From: Porticoccaceae bacterium
GTDB taxonomy: Bacteria > Pseudomonadota > Gammaproteobacteria > Pseudomonadales > Porticoccaceae
Direction of reading: 5' to 3'
Assembly (NCBI GenBank): GCA_030741175.1
Contig: JASLVT010000024.1
Coordinates: forward strand, 1 to 11,215
DNA: 11,215 bases
The translations under genes and the position numbers were made by a program. The notes under the pieces were generated by a model. That model was not told the DNA's origin, ran no database searches, and saw only the letters and a program-made list of their open reading frames with translations. Positions 1 through 6,784 of the stretch are shown here, in pieces (position 1 is the stretch's first letter; each line of letters opens with the position of its first letter).

Positions 1-1197
1 AACATCGAGTACCTTGCTATCAGGGTTCATTGCCAATAATGTCGCCAACAGAGCCAAAATTACTACTGCGATACGACCAATCTGTAAGCGCTGATCCACT
101 GTTAAGGTTTGCTTAGTTAGCTGTGGATAGAGATCCTCTGCCAGCGAGGCCGAACAAACCAATAATTGAGAATCGATAGTGCTCATAATCGCCGCCAAAA
201 TCGCCGCCAACAAAATACCCGCCACCAACGGATGAAAGATCACCTTGGTTAGGGCGATAAATACCTTTTCCGAATCCACCAGTAACTCGGGTAAAAACGC
301 CACACCGCTCAGACCCACTGCAATTGCAAGGAAGTAACATAGTAGCGCCCAAATCACCGCGATGATTGCTGCTTGGCCAGTATCCTGTGCAGAACGGATC
401 GCCTTAAACCGCGCCAGTATGTGTGGCTGGCCAAAGTAACCTAATCCCCAACCCATGGCGCTGATAATCATCATCCAACCCAATGACTGACCGTTAGCTG
501 CGGTAAATGGGTTTAAAAACTGCGAATTCTGCTGGTTAATCTGTGTTGCCATCTCAGTAACACCACCGGCTTGGGAGATCACCAGCACCGGCACAGCAAC
601 CAGTGCCAGTAACATTAACAAGCCTTGAAAGACATCAGTCCAAGACACTGCTAAAAAGCCACCAAATAATGTGTAGACAAGAATTAATATCACACTGGTT
701 AAAACGGCCCACTGATAGTCAAAACCAAAGACTTCATTGAACAATTTGCCGCCCGCAATCAAACCAGAGCTCACATAAAATAGAAAAAACAGCAAAATAC
801 TGATCGAGGCTATCGATTTAAGCCAGGGCGTGTCATCAGCAAAGCGACGTTGCAAATAGGCCGGCAATGTCACCGCATCATCCAACTGCGCACTGTATAT
901 CCGCAGCCGCTTAGCCATCAAAAACCAATTGGCTGCCACACCAATAGTCAGACCGATGGAGATCCACACTGCCTCTAAACCTGCTAAGTAAGCATAGCCA
1001 GGTAAACCCAACAGCACCCAGCCACTCATATCAGAAGCCCCTGCACTAATCGCGGACACCGCTGGCGACAGCTGACGACCACCGAGAAAATAGTCTGTCG
1101 CACTCTTAGTTCGCATATAAGCGTAAAAACCGATACCCAGCACGATGCTGATATAGATTAAAAACGCGACAGTTGTGGGGAATGAAAGCTGTGACAT
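1..1197 (-). CDS. putP: Sodium/proline symporter PutP, 3' end missing (cut by left edge)
   Basis: Inner-membrane sodium:solute symporter (SSS family) that imports L-proline with Na+, for use as carbon/nitrogen source or osmolyte. The frame is open from an ATG at 1195-1197 to base 1, giving 399 codons of an expected 490-500, so roughly the last 100 residues lie outside the window. The N-terminus follows E. coli PutP closely: a first membrane helix, then DYFLGGRQL (35-43), then SAGASDMSGW (51-60). In that last motif D56 and S58 match Asp55 and Ser57, the residues tied to Na+ binding in PutP. The segment GGFLAVSWTD and a series of long hydrophobic helices also match. An AGGTG ribosome site lies 7 nt before the ATG. 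It begins 21 nt after ttcA on the same strand, so the two are probably co-transcribed. No putA or proline regulator is in view. A related SSS substrate is possible but PutP is by far the best reading. Confidence 0.92.
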   Translation of the reverse strand, partial: MSQLSFPTTVAFLIYISIVLGIGFYAYMRTKSATDYFLGGRQLSPAVSAISAGASDMSGWVLLGLPGYAYLAGLEAVWISIGLTIGVAANWFLMAKRLRIYSAQLDDAVTLPAYLQRRFADDTPWLKSIASISILLFFLFYVSSGLIAGGKLFNEVFGFDYQWAVLTSVILILVYTLFGGFLAVSWTDVFQGLLMLLALVAVPVLVISQAGGVTEMATQINQQNSQFLNPFTAANGQSLGWMMIISAMGWGLGYFGQPHILARFKAIRSAQDTGQAAIIAVIWALLCYFLAIAVGLSGVAFLPELLVDSEKVFIALTKVIFHPLVAGILLAAILAAIMSTIDSQLLVCSASLAEDLYPQLTKQTLTVDQRLQIGRIAVVILALLATLLAMNPDSKVLDV

Positions 1198-1218
1198 GGG
1201 CTACACCTCGTTTAGCGT

Positions 1219-2070
1219 TTACAAATTGATCGCGCGTATATGGCTTTCAACCTCTCCATCATCCGTTGATACATCCTGCCTATCGAGCGCTAAAGCGGCA
1301 AAGTCAAATAGATCAGTATCGGCCAATTGCGATGGCGACACATTTTTTATGGCTCCGAAAATGGTATCGATGCGGCCGGGAAATTGTCTCTCCCACTGCA
1401 ACAACATCTCTTTCACAACCTTACGTTGCAATCCATCTTGCGAGCCGCAAAGATTACATGGAATTATAGGAAACTTCTTGAGTTCTGCCAGTGCAATCAA
1501 ATCTGTCTCACGGCAATAGGCCAGTGGCCGGATAAGTATATTCTTCTTATCGTCGGACAGTAGCTTGGGCGGCATAGCTTTTAGTTGGCCCTGATGGAAC
1601 ATATTTAAAAATAATGTCTCAACAATATCATCCCGATGATGCCCCAATGCGACCTTGGTGGCGCCTATTTGCTCGGCAAATCCATACAATGTTCCACGCC
1701 GCAACCTTGAGCACAGGCTGCAGTATGTCTTGCCTTCAGGAATTCTGCTGGTGACAATGCTGTAGGTGTCTTTCTCTAGAATATGATACTCAATATCCAG
1801 AGTATCGAGATAGGCAGGCAACACCTCTTCGGGAAAGCCCGGTTGCTTCTGGTCTAAATTGACTGCCACTAAATCAAAATCGATCGGCGCATTCTTTTGC
1901 AGGCTCATCAAAATATCCAACATGGCATAGGAGTCCTTGCCACCAGAAAGACATACCATCACGCGGTCGCCCTCCTCGATCATATTGTAATCTGCAATGG
2001 CATTGCCGACATTGCGCCGCAACCGTTTCTGAAGCTTGTTGGCCTCAAGCTGATTTTTGCGAATAGACAT
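1219..2070 (-). CDS. ttcA: tRNA 2-thiocytidine(32) synthetase TtcA
   Basis: Iron-sulfur, ATP-dependent enzyme that thiolates cytidine 32 of certain tRNAs; cytoplasmic. The 283-residue protein opens with the family's [15 protein letters not shown] block (11-25). It has the PP-loop ATPase motif SGGKDS (42-47), the cysteine pair CSLC (117-120) and a third cysteine site PCNLCGS (C205/C208). These supply the three cysteines that hold the [4Fe-4S] cluster in TtcA. The motif GHHRDD (143-148) is also present. The reading frame continues upstream to a TTG at 2128-2130, but I place the start at the ATG at 2068-2070. That start matches the E. coli TtcA N-terminus, and a promoter-like pair (2101-2130) overlaps the longer version. 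No strong Shine-Dalgarno is visible for either start. putP follows 21 nt downstream on the same strand. Confidence 0.95.
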   Translation of the reverse strand: MSIRKNQLEANKLQKRLRRNVGNAIADYNMIEEGDRVMVCLSGGKDSYAMLDILMSLQKNAPIDFDLVAVNLDQKQPGFPEEVLPAYLDTLDIEYHILEKDTYSIVTSRIPEGKTYCSLCSRLRRGTLYGFAEQIGATKVALGHHRDDIVETLFLNMFHQGQLKAMPPKLLSDDKKNILIRPLAYCRETDLIALAELKKFPIIPCNLCGSQDGLQRKVVKEMLLQWERQFPGRIDTIFGAIKNVSPSQLADTDLFDFAALALDRQDVSTDDGEVESHIRAINL

Positions 2071-2100
2071 AAAAATAGTGCCCGCTGAAAAAAGGCGCCT

Positions 2101-2130
2101 ATTGTAATTGCACGGGCGGACTTTGACCAA
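2101..2130 (-). promoter_or_regulatory. Candidate sigma-70 promoter for ttcA(-putP)
   Basis: On the minus strand, TTGGTC (2125-2130) and TACAAT (2101-2106, five of six consensus bases) are separated by 18 nt. Transcription would begin near 2094, about 24 nt before the ATG at 2070. An 8-bp perfect palindrome AGGCGCCT (2093-2100) sits at the expected start site. Seen by eye only; the -35 is imperfect. Confidence 0.42.
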
Positions 2131-2202
2131 GGGAACCGTTTGCTTTTATCCCGTTACATTCCTGCGGTGATTTTCAGTAGCTATCAGAGTAGCCTTCAGT
2201 GT

Positions 2203-2231
2203 TTGTTTCGATGATAAAAATTAGTTAAAAA
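2203..2231 (+). promoter_or_regulatory. Weak candidate promoter for bioA
   Basis: TTGTTT (2203-2208) and TAAAAA (2226-2231) are 17 nt apart in an A/T-rich stretch of the ttcA-bioA divergent region. The -10 is poor, and TATTAA at 2236-2241 is an alternative. If right, bioA mRNA has a leader of about 130 nt containing the direct repeat at 2260-2293. Confidence 0.22.
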
Positions 2232-2259
2232 TTGTATTAATTAGTCGCCGCAATCATAG

Positions 2260-2293
2260 CCTTGCGCCCCAGAGTCCGGTAACCTTGCGCTCC
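2260..2293 (+). repeat. 11-bp direct repeat upstream of bioA
   Basis: CCTTGCGCCCC (2260-2270) recurs as CCTTGCGCTCC (2283-2293), 10 of 11 bases identical. The start-to-start distance is 23 bp, about two helical turns. With flanks the match reads TARCCTTGCGCYCC. The rest of the 2071-2369 region shows no tRNA, convincing hairpin or small gene, and no BirA-type operator (TTGTAAACC...GGTTTACAA) was found. The repeat could be an operator or a chance duplication. Confidence 0.4.
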
Positions 2294-2369
2294 GTATTAA
2301 CCACAGCATCACAAGTTTTCAAACCAACCTCTGCGGAGCTCTGTTACATTGAACTCGACCCAAGAAATT

Positions 2370-3659
2370 ATGTCCGAGCGATCATCGATTCTTACCAAAG
2401 ATCAGCAATTTGTCTGGCACCCCTACTCATCACTGACGGATCCTATCCCCGCATACGAAGTCGTCTCAGCCGAGGGTGTTTTGCTCCATCTTGCCGATGG
2501 CACAGTACTTGTTGACGGCATGTCATCCTGGTGGTGCACAATTCACGGCTACAACCACCCTGTGCTCAATCGGGCAGCAAAAGACCAGATCGATAAAGTG
2601 AGTCATGTGATGTTTGGCGGTATTACCCACGCCCCCGCTGTCGATCTCTGTGAAAGGCTGATACAAATCACTCCGGATGGGCTAGATAAGGTATTTCTCG
2701 CCGACAGTGGTTCGGTGGCTGTAGAGGTCGCGATTAAAATGGCCTTTCAGTACTGGCTCTCCAAAGGTCAACCGCAGAAAAATAAATTACTCAGTCTACG
2801 CAATGGCTACCATGGTGACACTTTTGCCGCCATGTCTGTCTGTGATCCAGTCAATGGCATGCATCATCTGTTCGATAAAGTCATGCAGCAACATTTTTTT
2901 GCGCCAGCACCTCAAACCGCCTTTGATGGCGACTGGAATGAAAATGATATTGCCGAGTTTACCGATATCATTCGCCATCAACATCAACAACTTGCCGCAG
3001 TAATTTTAGAGCCGATTGTGCAGGGTGCCGGCGGTATGCGTTTCTACTCTCCCGACTATCTGCGACGCGTACGCGAGCTCTGTGATCAATATGATGTACT
3101 TCTGATCGCGGATGAAATAGCTACCGGCTTTGGTCGCACGGGAAAACTATTTGCCTGTGAATGGGCTGACATCACCCCAGACATCATGTGCCTAGGTAAA
3201 GCGATTACCGGTGGCTATATGACATTGGCCGCCACTCTATGTAGCGAGGCAGTGAGTACCGGTATCTGTGAGGGAGAAGCAGGTTGCTTTATGCATGGCC
3301 CTACATTTATGGGCAATCCTCTGGCCTGTGCCGTTGCCAACGCCAGTATTGAATTGCTGCTGAGCAGTAACTGGCAGCAGAATATTCAACGTATTGAAGC
3401 CACTCTAAAGTCAGAGTTAGAACCTTTCGCTGATTTACCCACAGTTGCCGATGTGCGCGCGCTCGGTGCTATCGGGGTCATTGAGATGAAGGAGCCCGTT
3501 GATGTCGGCGCAATTCAAAAGCAATTTGTCGCCGCCGGCGTTTGGGTTAGGCCTTTCGGTAAATTGGTGTATGTGATGCCACCCTTTATCAGCACAGATG
3601 AGGAGCTAAGGCAACTCGTCACCGGGATCTACCAAGTGCTCAAAGGCCTCGCCGATTAA
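2370..3659 (+). CDS. bioA: Adenosylmethionine-8-amino-7-oxononanoate aminotransferase BioA
   Basis: PLP-dependent class III aminotransferase of biotin synthesis. It converts 8-amino-7-oxononanoate (KAPA) to 7,8-diaminononanoate using S-adenosylmethionine as amino donor; cytoplasmic. The sequence is nearly collinear with E. coli BioA: WHPYSS near the start, then DGMSSWW, GYNHP, SHVMFGGITHAP, DSGSVAVE (phosphate site), NGYHGDT, IADEIATGFGRTGK (Asp contacting the PLP ring), the PLP lysine in CLGKAITGG, and HGPTFMGNPLAC. From the ATG at 2370 it is 429 residues, with an N-terminus of E. coli-like length. A TTG at 2349 would add seven residues and has a better ribosome site (GGAG 2335-2338, 10 nt away), so that start cannot be excluded. 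No other bio genes adjoin it. The stop overlaps the convergent lipocalin stop. Confidence 0.95.
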   Translation: MSERSSILTKDQQFVWHPYSSLTDPIPAYEVVSAEGVLLHLADGTVLVDGMSSWWCTIHGYNHPVLNRAAKDQIDKVSHVMFGGITHAPAVDLCERLIQITPDGLDKVFLADSGSVAVEVAIKMAFQYWLSKGQPQKNKLLSLRNGYHGDTFAAMSVCDPVNGMHHLFDKVMQQHFFAPAPQTAFDGDWNENDIAEFTDIIRHQHQQLAAVILEPIVQGAGGMRFYSPDYLRRVRELCDQYDVLLIADEIATGFGRTGKLFACEWADITPDIMCLGKAITGGYMTLAATLCSEAVSTGICEGEAGCFMHGPTFMGNPLACAVANASIELLLSSNWQQNIQRIEATLKSELEPFADLPTVADVRALGAIGVIEMKEPVDVGAIQKQFVAAGVWVRPFGKLVYVMPPFISTDEELRQLVTGIYQVLKGLAD

Positions 3660-4195
3660 GATTCAGATTGCGGCACTATCTCGTGCGGTGCTCTCTCTAT
3701 CTTATCGGCGGGGTAACCGATTGAAACGGCAAAGTCGATTAGCTCCTGATATTTTTGCTCATCGATATCTGGACTTCGCGCCATTATCCAAACGTAATCA
3801 CGCGCTTTGCGACCGATAACGGTATATTGATAGTCAGGATCCAAATACACCACTCTGAAATCCGCTTTAATCGGCCAAATAAACTGCATACCCCAGCGAG
3901 CATTGGTAGTTTTATCTCTGACAAAGCCACGGGGATAGTATATTTTTTCCTCTCCATCGAATGATCCAGCGTTAAAGCTAAAGGTTGTAGCAATAGTGCC
4001 ATCAGTATCTAGGCGATAGCTCTCAATCGGATTATGGGCACCTTTCTCTAGCCTTGTAGGAATATTGGCAACCACATACCAGTCGCCCATAAAGCGCGGT
4101 AGATCGACAAAGTCCACCGTTTGCATAGGTGGGTTGGCAATAGATAACCCACTTAACCAAAATAACGATCCCACCAATAGAATCTGCTTAATCAT
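3656..4195 (-). CDS. Periplasmic bacterial lipocalin (Blc-like)
   Basis: Eight-stranded beta-barrel protein of the lipocalin family, which binds lipids or other hydrophobic ligands. The 179-residue frame starts with a signal peptide (MIKQILLVGSLFWLSGLSIA, likely cut near residue 20). Then comes the hallmark motif GDWY (37-40) in FMGDWYVVANIPTRLEKG. Later segments DYQYTVIGRKARDYVWIMARSP resemble E. coli Blc's YLWILSRTP. Unlike Blc there is no lipobox cysteine, so the mature protein should be soluble in the periplasm rather than anchored to the outer membrane. I chose the ATG at 4193-4195 because it has GAGG 6 nt upstream and begins at the signal peptide; the longer frame lies inside the preceding gene. 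It overlaps the DUF1295 gene by 8 nt (ATGATTAA), so the two are probably translationally coupled and functionally linked. Confidence 0.88.
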   Translation of the reverse strand: MIKQILLVGSLFWLSGLSIANPPMQTVDFVDLPRFMGDWYVVANIPTRLEKGAHNPIESYRLDTDGTIATTFSFNAGSFDGEEKIYYPRGFVRDKTTNARWGMQFIWPIKADFRVVYLDPDYQYTVIGRKARDYVWIMARSPDIDEQKYQELIDFAVSIGYPADKIERAPHEIVPQSES

Positions 4196-5036
4196 AAAGA
4201 CCTCGATTGACCACCTCAGCAGGCGGTGTGGGTAAGAATGCACTGGTACTGTTCTGATAAGCCGCATAATCGGGCCGACGTTGGCTGATATCCTGCTCCA
4301 TTAATCTACTCCCTGTACCCCTTAGCAGTAACCAGGTGACCAGCATTGGTGCCAAGAGGATCAGGGCACTACTAGAGGGGATAGCAAAGACAAACCAAGA
4401 CCACCATATTACACACTCACCAAAATAATTCGGATGCCGCGAAAGACGCCACAAACCTTTGTCTAGGGTGTACTGTTGGCGAACCACTTGGCGATTAAAA
4501 TCATACAGTTGTTTGTCGGCGATAACTTCAATCAGAAGACCAGCTGACCACAGAGCCACTGAGACTGTGTGGAAATAAGTCCAGTGCACAACAGACAGAT
4601 TGTCAGCACTAGCTGTCAAAACCAGAGCAAATAGTGAACTTAATAGCCAGGTACCAATAGCCATAGGCAAAAACACCAGATAGCTACTTTTAAGCGCGAA
4701 ATGCGGTGCGAAGCGACGGCGCAACATACGATAGCGCCGATCTTCTGGCTGATTGCGATCGCGCACAATCAAAAACAGAGACAGCCGCAGCGCCCAGATT
4801 CCGACCATAAGCACCAGCACTATATTAACGGGACTAGCAACCCCAGTGGTTTGCGCAAACGCAATCACAGCAGCCAGAATCATCAGCGGTGCGCTATAAC
4901 TGGCGATACTGACTCTATCCATGTAGAGACTGAGTAGCCAAGTTAGTATAGAAATAGTCGAAATAGGTATTAACGCATCCACCAATGTAGGCAGAAGCGC
5001 CACAAAATCGAGATAGATCTCAGTCAGTAAGGCCAA
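4188..5036 (-). CDS. DUF1295 integral membrane protein (steroid 5-alpha-reductase/ICMT-like fold)
   Basis: Polytopic inner-membrane protein of 282 residues with about seven hydrophobic segments. Diagnostic DUF1295 features are present: RDRNQPEDRRYRMLRRRF (92-109), LIEVIADKQLYDF (168-180), GLWRLSRHPNYFGE (194-207, with the RHPxYxGE motif that forms the cofactor pocket in this superfamily), and a tail RRPDYAAYQNSTSAFLPTPP. Relatives include steroid/enoyl reductases using NADPH and isoprenylcysteine methyltransferases using SAM, so a lipid reductase or methyltransferase is likely but unproven. The start is a TTG (5034-5036); an in-frame stop lies just upstream, so no earlier start exists, and only a distant GGGG serves as ribosome site. 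It follows smrA after 68 nt and overlaps the lipocalin gene, suggesting enzyme and lipid carrier act together. Confidence 0.85.
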   Translation of the reverse strand: MALLTEIYLDFVALLPTLVDALIPISTISILTWLLSLYMDRVSIASYSAPLMILAAVIAFAQTTGVASPVNIVLVLMVGIWALRLSLFLIVRDRNQPEDRRYRMLRRRFAPHFALKSSYLVFLPMAIGTWLLSSLFALVLTASADNLSVVHWTYFHTVSVALWSAGLLIEVIADKQLYDFNRQVVRQQYTLDKGLWRLSRHPNYFGECVIWWSWFVFAIPSSSALILLAPMLVTWLLLRGTGSRLMEQDISQRRPDYAAYQNSTSAFLPTPPAEVVNRGLYD

Positions 5037-5104
5037 AATGGCTTAACCCCATAGTTATTATCAAGGGTTTACGACAATGACTGATAAGGAGATCAAATTT
5101 AACG

Positions 5105-5725
5105 CTAGGATTTTCGGTTTCTTGCCTGTGCGAGTTTTTCGCTGGTATTCAGTCGCGCTGTGCTATTTTTCTTAATCAGGATATAGGTCGAGCCCGCACC
5201 ACCATGCTGCTTTTGTGCGCTATGAAAGGCAAGCACTTGATCAAATTGGCGCAACCAATGATTGACACAGCTTTTTAACTTAGCCGGTTGCTCCCGCCCC
5301 TCTCCTTTGCCATGAGTAACGAGCGCACAGCGCACGCCATGGGTTTGGCAATCGATTATAAAGCTATGCAGTGCCACCCGCGCCTGCTCGACGGTATGGC
5401 GATGCAGATCAAGACGGGACTGAATATCATATTTTCCCTGCCGCAAATTTTTATACACACCGTGCTGCACGCCGGGACGCGAAAATGCCAAATAATCATA
5501 GGGATCAACCGGTTGGATAACCGTTGCCGGATCGAGAAAGTTATTATCAACTGTGCGTTCCTGCTGCGCCGCTTTGCGCCGCTCCAATACACCAGGCGTC
5601 AATTTCGACGGCTTGGTTATATAATTGGCGCCTTTGCGACCCAGCGGCTCAACATCATCTCCCATCAGCGCGCTAAACTGGTCCTCAACTTCCACGCTTG
5701 GATTAGACTCATTATCAGATGACAT
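5105..5725 (-). CDS. Smr-domain protein, SmrA (YdaL)-like putative endonuclease
   Basis: Cytoplasmic protein of 206 residues. A charged, probably flexible N-terminus (1-80) is followed by FSRPGVQHGVYKNLRQGKYD (81-100), which matches the segment before the Smr domain in E. coli SmrA. The Smr domain (about 104-187) has LDLH (105-108), the signature THGKG (137-141) and GGAGSTYILIKK (175-186). The HGKG plus insertion before KSCVNHWL is SmrA-like; SmrB, the ribosome-collision nuclease, has HGHGKHILKQ here. Smr domains cut nucleic acid (DNA nicking or mRNA cleavage); the SmrA substrate is not settled. The ATG has AGGAA 8 nt upstream. DUF1295 and lipocalin genes follow on the same strand and may be read from the same transcript. 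Confidence 0.88.
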   Translation of the reverse strand: MSSDNESNPSVEVEDQFSALMGDDVEPLGRKGANYITKPSKLTPGVLERRKAAQQERTVDNNFLDPATVIQPVDPYDYLAFSRPGVQHGVYKNLRQGKYDIQSRLDLHRHTVEQARVALHSFIIDCQTHGVRCALVTHGKGEGREQPAKLKSCVNHWLRQFDQVLAFHSAQKQHGGAGSTYILIKKNSTARLNTSEKLAQARNRKS

Positions 5726-5728
5726 TTT

Positions 5729-5758
5729 TTGTTCCTAGGAATTTATTTACTGTAGTAT
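5729..5758 (+). promoter_or_regulatory. Weak candidate promoter for the small ORF and TauE gene
   Basis: TTGTTC (5729-5734) and TAGTAT (5753-5758) are 18 nt apart, in the short region divergent from smrA. The -10 matches four of six consensus bases. It would put both downstream frames on one message with a leader of about 65 nt. Confidence 0.25.
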
Positions 5759-5775
5759 GTCGGCTGTTTTTTTGC

Positions 5776-5790
5776 CGCCACTCTGTGGCG
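5776..5790. other. Short perfect hairpin in the smrA/TauE divergent region
   Basis: CGCCAC (5776-5781) and GTGGCG (5785-5790) form a 6-bp stem with a 3-nt loop. No T-tract follows on either strand (the T-run lies on the 5' side of the + strand), so it is not an intrinsic terminator. It may be a leader structure or protein site. Confidence 0.4.
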
Positions 5791-5828
5791 AACACTCTTT
5801 CCTATCAAGATGGATTCGGATCTCAACA

Positions 5829-5978
5829 ATGCATGTGTCGATCAATCAGGTCACGACAGTCTACTATAACTCGAGAGATTATAGTCACGCACTCCTCAAT
5901 ACCACCTACGGCGACGATAAACCTCTGGTTTACCTTTGTGGTCGCAAGCAAATAATCGCTAGCTTTACGACTCTATGA
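5829..5978 (+). CDS. 49-aa ORF resembling the N-terminus of a SlyD-type FKBP isomerase; possible remnant
   Basis: The predicted peptide aligns by eye along its whole length with the first 49 or so residues of SlyD-type peptidyl-prolyl isomerases. It starts MHVSINQV, has a Y in the first strand, and carries PLVYLCGRKQII where SlyD proteins have PL.YLHG.G.II. It then stops one residue after the point where the family's loop reaches PGLE.AL; the PG is replaced (AS). The remaining two thirds of the protein (chaperone flap, rest of FKBP fold) are absent and not present in other frames, because the next gene starts at once. GGAT lies 7 nt before the ATG. Its TGA overlaps the TauE start (ATGA). So it may be a decayed gene kept as a translated leader, or a short protein of its own. 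Isomerase activity is not expected. An in-frame ATG at 5757 is less likely as start. Confidence 0.5.
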   Translation: MHVSINQVTTVYYNSRDYSHALLNTTYGDDKPLVYLCGRKQIIASFTTL

Positions 5979-6742
5979 CTGATTTTAGTTGGATCCAAAT
6001 TGCTCTTACCGGACTGGTTTTTATCTGGAGTGGCTTTGTACGCTCTGGCTTAGGTTTTGGTGGCGCCTTATTCACCCTACCATTTTTATTGCTAATTCAT
6101 GATGATCCGGTATTTTTTCTCCCAATCATCTCTCTCCATTTGCTGTTCTTTGCTGGTTTAACAGTGGTGCAATCTGAGCGTAAACAAAACCACTCCGATA
6201 ACAGTCCTACGGTTAATTGGGCCTTTGTGCGCTATGCGCTGCTGATTATGCTTATCCCTAAACTAGCAGGCGTTATTGGTCTATTAATGCTACCCACAGT
6301 GCTAATGAATACTGTTATCTATCTGCTGATCGCCGGCTATTCAATCAGCTATATCGTCGGCAAACCAATGCAGAGTCATAGCCGCAAGGTGGATGTGCTG
6401 TTGCTTGTCGTAGCCGCCTACATAAGCGGCACATCTCTGATCGGTGGCCCACTGGTGATAGCCGTCGCTATGCGACATATCAAACCCCACGAGTTTCGCA
6501 ATACATTATTTGTGCTGTGGTGGGTGCTTGTAGGTATAAAACTAACTGCCTTTGTGATTGCCGACGTGGACATACAGTTGATGAATGCATTGATACTGCT
6601 GCCGTTTGCCGCGCTAGGTCACTTTATTGGCCATAAACTCCACCACCAACTGCTACAACGTGACAGTCGGCGCTTCTATCGCCTCTTGGGTTGGGTACTA
6701 CTGGCCACCAGCTTTATCGGTATATTTCAGACTTTCGGATAA
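5975..6742 (+). CDS. TauE/SafE-family membrane transporter
   Basis: Inner-membrane permease of 255 residues with about eight hydrophobic helices, typical length for the TauE/SafE (YfcA/TSUP) family. Members export or import sulfite, sulfoacetate, other organosulfur anions or small carboxylates. The first family repeat shows SGFVRSGLGFGGALFTLPFLLL (19-40) with the GLGFGG motif at 25-30. The second repeat has AAYISGTSLIGGPLVIAVAM followed by a charged loop, RHIKPHEFRNTLFV. The substrate cannot be read from sequence, and no sulfur or taurine genes adjoin it. The ATG at 5975 has no Shine-Dalgarno (gctttacgactct precedes it) and overlaps the stop of the small ORF as ATGA, so its translation probably depends on ribosomes finishing that ORF. 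It converges on the nitroreductase gene. Confidence 0.87.
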   Translation: MTDFSWIQIALTGLVFIWSGFVRSGLGFGGALFTLPFLLLIHDDPVFFLPIISLHLLFFAGLTVVQSERKQNHSDNSPTVNWAFVRYALLIMLIPKLAGVIGLLMLPTVLMNTVIYLLIAGYSISYIVGKPMQSHSRKVDVLLLVVAAYISGTSLIGGPLVIAVAMRHIKPHEFRNTLFVLWWVLVGIKLTAFVIADVDIQLMNALILLPFAALGHFIGHKLHHQLLQRDSRRFYRLLGWVLLATSFIGIFQTFG

Positions 6743-6747
6743 ATTAT

Positions 6748-6776
6748 CCTGATCATGGGAACTGATCGATATCAGG
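6748..6776. terminator. Weak inverted repeat between convergent TauE and nitroreductase genes
   Basis: CCTGAT (6748-6753) and ATCAGG (6771-6776) could pair with a 17-nt loop in the 42-nt gap between the two converging genes. There is no clear T-run, so it is at best a poor bidirectional terminator. Confidence 0.25.
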
Positions 6777-6784
6777 GCATAAGA

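Noticed and set aside
1175..1519. 114-codon + strand frame over the ttcA/putP junction
   Set aside because: Antisense shadow of two well-supported genes; no family resemblance.
2071..2369. BirA operator or FNR box in the ttcA-bioA divergent region
   Set aside because: No sequence close to TTGTAAACC...GGTTTACAA or TTGAT....ATCAA was found on either strand.
5037..5104. Hairpin AACCC/GGGTT in the smrA-DUF1295 gap as a terminator
   Set aside because: Only a 5-bp stem with a 15-nt loop and no T-run, so it does not argue against an smrA-DUF1295-lipocalin transcript.
5288..5722. 144-codon open frame on the + strand lying opposite smrA
   Set aside because: It lies wholly within a confidently identified Smr-domain gene, has no recognisable domain, and its composition (many Ile/Arg/Cys) is that of a mirror frame.
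5774..5790. Terminator between smrA and the TauE unit
   Set aside because: The CGCCAC/GTGGCG hairpin has its T-run on the wrong side for + strand termination, and on the minus strand it is followed by A residues; both flanking genes also read away from it.
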